NCBI RefSeq assembly: GCF_017654505.1
Contig: NC_054571.1
Span: 4,124,041 to 4,188,040 of the forward strand
Length of the DNA stretch: 64,000 nucleotides
Direction of reading: 5' to 3'
Source of the DNA: Polyodon spathula
Lineage: Eukaryota; Chordata; Actinopteri; Acipenseriformes; Polyodontidae
The notes beneath the pieces were generated by a model, which made no database searches, was not told the origin of the DNA, and saw only the letters and a program-made list of their open reading frames with translations. Position numbers and translations under genes: made by a program. Shown one piece after another: positions 60,717-64,000 of the stretch (positions within the stretch are counted from its first letter, which is position 1; each line of letters begins with the position of its first letter).

Positions 60717-62632
60717 TTTTTTTTGTGATCACATTTTTATTGATTTTTACACATCACACATATTACTGGTATGTTCTCCCCCAAGTCCCACCACCCCGCC
60801 CCCCCTCCTGGCAGCCTCCCCATCCCTCCCCGGACCCCCTGAAAATAAATTGACCTGGAAAATAGGCAACAGGTAGACAGTGAGCCCAGACAGCCCTACA
60901 ATTCTTAGCCAGTGTAACGACAATCAAACAGCAGAGAGTAGGTTCGTTATCTCAGCTGCTGCTCCCCTCCAGATCTCTAAGGTGCTGTTTTTTGCCAACA
61001 TAACTATGTCATTAAAATATGACAACCACTGCCGTACAGGCACTCTATGAGGAGGGAGGCAGCGCTGTACTATCAGTTTCTTTGCTGCTGTTAAACCAGC
61101 AAGACAAATTTTCCACAGTCGTTCTAGCAACTGAAGTTTAGAATCATCATTAACCAATAGTACGACTGGATCTAATGGTAAGTCTCTCCCTATTAACCTC
61201 TGGACATTCCCACATCATGTGCATTAGAGTGTGAGGTGTAGTAAGAGGACAGAGTTTACATAGAGGGTCCGAGGTGATTCCCACAAGGTATCTCTTACGA
61301 GGCATCCAGCATGACCTGTGGCACAATTTTAAAATGAATTAGTTGGTGATTGGGATTTTTAGATGCACTAAATATATGATACCAGATTACATATCAATCA
61401 AGGAGCCCATCTTCTAAGGTTAGATCTTTCTCCCATAATTTGAATAACGCCAGCGACTTATAGGAAGCTTTTAGTAGATGTGAGTATATAGTGGAGACTC
61501 TCCTGCTTATTTAACTTGGAGCTAGAATTATACAAATTGGAAATAAAGGAGCGGAAGGTTGCACTAATCTCCTTGGGGCCACAAATGAGCTCTTTTGAAG
61601 GTGAAAGGATTGTTTCAATTGATGCACGAGATTCAGTTTGTTTTAATTTCAGTGCACGTAATTAGCTGGGTTTACTACCATGAAATTTGAGTGTAGTTAC
61701 TTTTTTGTGCATTTTCAAGCTACAGACATTGTTTTTCTAGATCATTAATTTGTTTGAATTTAGATTTCTTTAACATGAGAAGCAAAGGAGGAAGCATTGT
61801 CTCTTATAAAGCCTTTTGTAGCTTCCCACACCATAGCTGGGTCATTCACTGTGGTTCTGTTCATTTCCAAAAATTCTGCTAGCTTAGCTTTAAACTGGGC
61901 AACGAACTCTGGATTTTGTAGTAAAGTTACGTTAAATTGCCACTGGGTTGATTTTTGTACTGTAGGAAGAAATTCAAATTCACACTGTATAGGATTGCTA
62001 TCTGAGAGAATCGCAGGAAGCACTGTTATTGTATTGGCAAACGTAATTAAATCAGGTGAAGACAGAATGTAGTCGATTCTTGAGTGAGTTTTAGGCTATT
62101 AGGCTTTTCCGGAAGAGTTTTGTAGATGCCAGATATCTGAAACATTCAGGTCTTGTGCTAAACGATTTCATGCTTGGGATGCTAATTGTTATTTAGCAGA
62201 AAAGGCACCATTTGATCTGTCTTGTTGCGAGTCAAAAGCAGCATTCATATCTCCTGCCACTATCAGAGGGTACCCTGATAGGGACAGTAATTGTTTTGTT
62301 AGAAGAGCTAAAGGTCTGAGTCAAAGGCAGCGGGGGCATATATATAACAAAAACATTTTTGCCCCCTGTAGTGTCGTACATATGTAAGCCAGTCTTCCCG
62401 ATTTCTCATTACTAACCTTTTCTATATCAAAATGGAGAATGTGCTTAATAAGAACAACCACACCCTTTGTTTTCAAACCATCACTAGATGTTGCAACAAT
62501 TTTGTAAAATTTGTTTACGGACATCTACTGCGCTCAAAGGTGATTCTTGTATAAACACCAAATCCACATATTTCCTGTGTAAGATATCTAGACATTTAGT
62601 GCATTTGTTTGGGCTATTTAGATTCCAGGAAA
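60717..62632 (-). pseudogene. L1-type LINE, ORF2 and 3' end, reverse transcriptase deleted
   Basis: From the 5' side: ISWNLNSPNKCTKCLDIL with DLVFIQESPLSAVD (62632-62530), KTKGVVVLIKHILHFDIE (62460), AGDMNAAFDSQQDRSN (about 62260), SRIDYILSS (about 62080), LSDSNPIQCEFEF (62000) and WEATKGFIRDN (61800), together the endonuclease and linker. The catalytic SDH motif reads SDS. Sequence then jumps past the reverse transcriptase to LLERLWKICLAGLTAAKKLI (61130), the C-terminus, and a 3' UTR ending in AATAAAAATGTGATCAC with an A run at about 60717. A poly(A) end is typical of L1. Confidence 0.87.
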
Positions 62633-63110
62633 TCATTTTTAGCTTTACCATTATCAAAAACTAAGCCAGGAATTGTACCGACGAAAATCAAATATTTCCC
62701 TTTGGGATCGGAATTCAAACATAGTGGAATACACAATGCCATCAGCTGATCATATGTGGGTTGTCTGTATTCAGTATATTTGACATATATTGACATCAAA
62801 AAAATAAAGCATATTCTGTGTGTGACAAACAATTTTTCCTGAGGTCCCAGATTCCCTCCCCCTCCCCCCTGTGTCTATGACACGTGACAGCCACATAACG
62901 CCATTCTTGATCCCCGGAACTGAACCCCTTTCCCTTTGTTTTAGTGAAGAAAACACAAATGAAAACGTATCAGGCTACTTAAAACAATACAATCATTCTA
63001 TTCCCTCTTCTTAGTTATCTCCCAATTATCAAAGGCAGATGATAGTTCCCCATACATTTTGACATTGAACCTTATAACAACAAACAAATACATGAGTGTT
63101 TACAACATAG
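62633..63110 (-). other. L1 ORF1-ORF2 interval, no clear coding
   Basis: Lies between the start of the ORF2 remains and the solo LTR. Short frames without recognised domains. Probably L1 intergenic region or the end of ORF1. Confidence 0.4.
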
Positions 63111-63115
63111 AAGAC

Positions 63116-63611
63116 TGTGACAGGGTCTTCCTCGGGTCACACGTGTGGGTAGCCGCTGTTCAAGCATACAGAGAGACTGAGGTGGTGTTGAAACGCCGGC
63201 ACAGGCGCGCAGGATTTATTAACAAAAACAGAAAACGAAAGTAAAATAAAGGCGGTCATGTGACGTTACCAGCGATGGTAACGCACAGAGGACTAATACA
63301 ACAAACTGTACAAAAAGTGCAAAATAAAACACAATACCCCAAACTATAACTCAAAAGGTGCCGTGAAAACGGCAGGCCTTGCAGCAGCCCCGATCACAGC
63401 GATCGCCATGCTTTTATATTGACGCTCTGTTGAGACACGCCCACCTGCCTGCTGGAACAGCTGATTGCTTTCAGCTGCTGCTCCACGCAGACGGGTAATC
63501 GTCCCCAGCGGAGCGCCACAGCAGCTAAACAATTAAATCAATTGTAACAATTAACACAAAAACATACAATAAACTACATATTTCATTGTGCAAGGCTTAC
63601 GCTTTGCCACA
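63116..63611 (-). mobile_element. Solo LTR, 496 bp, with target duplication
   Basis: Minus strand begins TGTGGCAAAGCGTAAGCC and ends GAAGACCCTGTCACA, with perfect 5-bp direct repeats AAGAC at 63111-63115 and 63612-63616. ATATAAAAGCATGG (TATA box) and GTTAATAAATCC (polyadenylation signal) occur in the right order. It sits inside the L1 copy. No internal genes are present. Confidence 0.9.
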
Positions 63612-63616
63612 AAGAC

Positions 63617-64000
63617 ATACAGGACTTATTAGCCATTCTGAGTGTCCACAGTATGTCAGTGTATTCACACAGGCACTATACATATATATATAATAAATTC
63701 TTTCGTTCAGTTTGGACCCTCCATCAGAACGGCTGTGTCCTGGGTCCCCTTGTCAGATTGAAAAGTGAGCCTCTTTCTGCTGATAACTGTACAGTGGAAT
63801 CGTTATTGATTTCTCTCAGAAAATTTTCTGCCTCAGTAGCAGATGAAAAAGAGTTGTTCTCTGTTGTAAGAGACACGTAGGGTAGCTGAATAGATTAAAA
63901 AAGATGTAGCCCCCAGCGCCTGCAGTTCTTTTCGAATTCCAACTCTGCCGTTCCCTTCTGTGCAGTATCCATAATCGGCAAAAAATGAGAGAGTTTTACC
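63617..64000 (-). pseudogene. L1 ORF1 C-terminal part, runs off the right edge
   Basis: Minus-strand reading from the edge: GKTLSFFADYGYCTEGNGRV, GIRKELQALGATSF, YSATLRVSLTT, SSATEAENFLREIN. This pattern (F.DY..., L...GA.., YPA.LRV, T..EA..FL) fits the C-terminal RNA-binding half of vertebrate L1 ORF1. The protein normally coats L1 RNA as a chaperone trimer. The N-terminal half lies outside the window. Confidence 0.65.

Overview
The window looks like non-coding nuclear DNA (intergenic or intronic) from a fish genome. It is AT-rich and full of long (TA)n tracts, minisatellites, decayed transposons of many classes and a 500-base assembly gap. I found no convincing host protein-coding gene, tRNA or rRNA. 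The mixture of CR1-like LINEs with an 8-bp tail repeat (AAGAACAT), fish-type L1, DIRS and Ngaro-like tyrosine-recombinase retrotransposons, Tc1, hAT, tRNA-type SINEs and TGTGRC-type LTRs fits a ray-finned fish. From memory the CR1 tail resembles repeats in sturgeons and other non-teleosts, but this assignment is inference.

Layout. 1-1053: 46-bp satellite. 2195-2880: SINE and LINE tails. 4289-8103: two CR1-like copies facing each other. 9359-13155: hAT-like element with perfect 12-bp terminal inverted repeats (TIRs), carrying a decayed DIRS retrotransposon. 15119-16940: partial LTR, 42-bp minisatellite and two fused Tc1 fragments. 16957-17456: gap. 17940-20400: second, unrelated 46-bp minisatellite. 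22134-24000: LINE 3' fragment whose internal 65 bp expanded to about 26 copies. 24278-24967: solo LTR. 28370-29650: large inverted repeat. 30132-32515: LINE ends and a deleted Tc1. 34620-35215: ancient LINE.

38083-45939 is a 7.9-kb nested composite. Its hAT-type ends and perfect 8-bp target duplication (ATCTAGAG) enclose a near-complete Ngaro-like element, which itself carries a solo LTR (duplication GGAAC) and a full-length Tc1 element. The same hAT span also holds a GC-rich minisatellite split by a CR1 end. 51400-53101 is a second hAT element with a perfect 8-bp duplication and its own nested solo LTR. From 60717 to the right edge there is an L1-type LINE on the minus strand, with a solo LTR between its ORF1 and ORF2 remains. 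The rest (about 24968-28369, 35216-38074, 45948-49403, 54479-57932) looks single-copy; two stretches have the texture of conserved non-coding DNA.

The elements do not work together as genes. Their value is stratigraphic: nested insertions with intact target duplications give a relative order of activity (hAT, then DIRS/Ngaro, then LTR and Tc1), and several minisatellites appear to have been seeded from transposon sequence.
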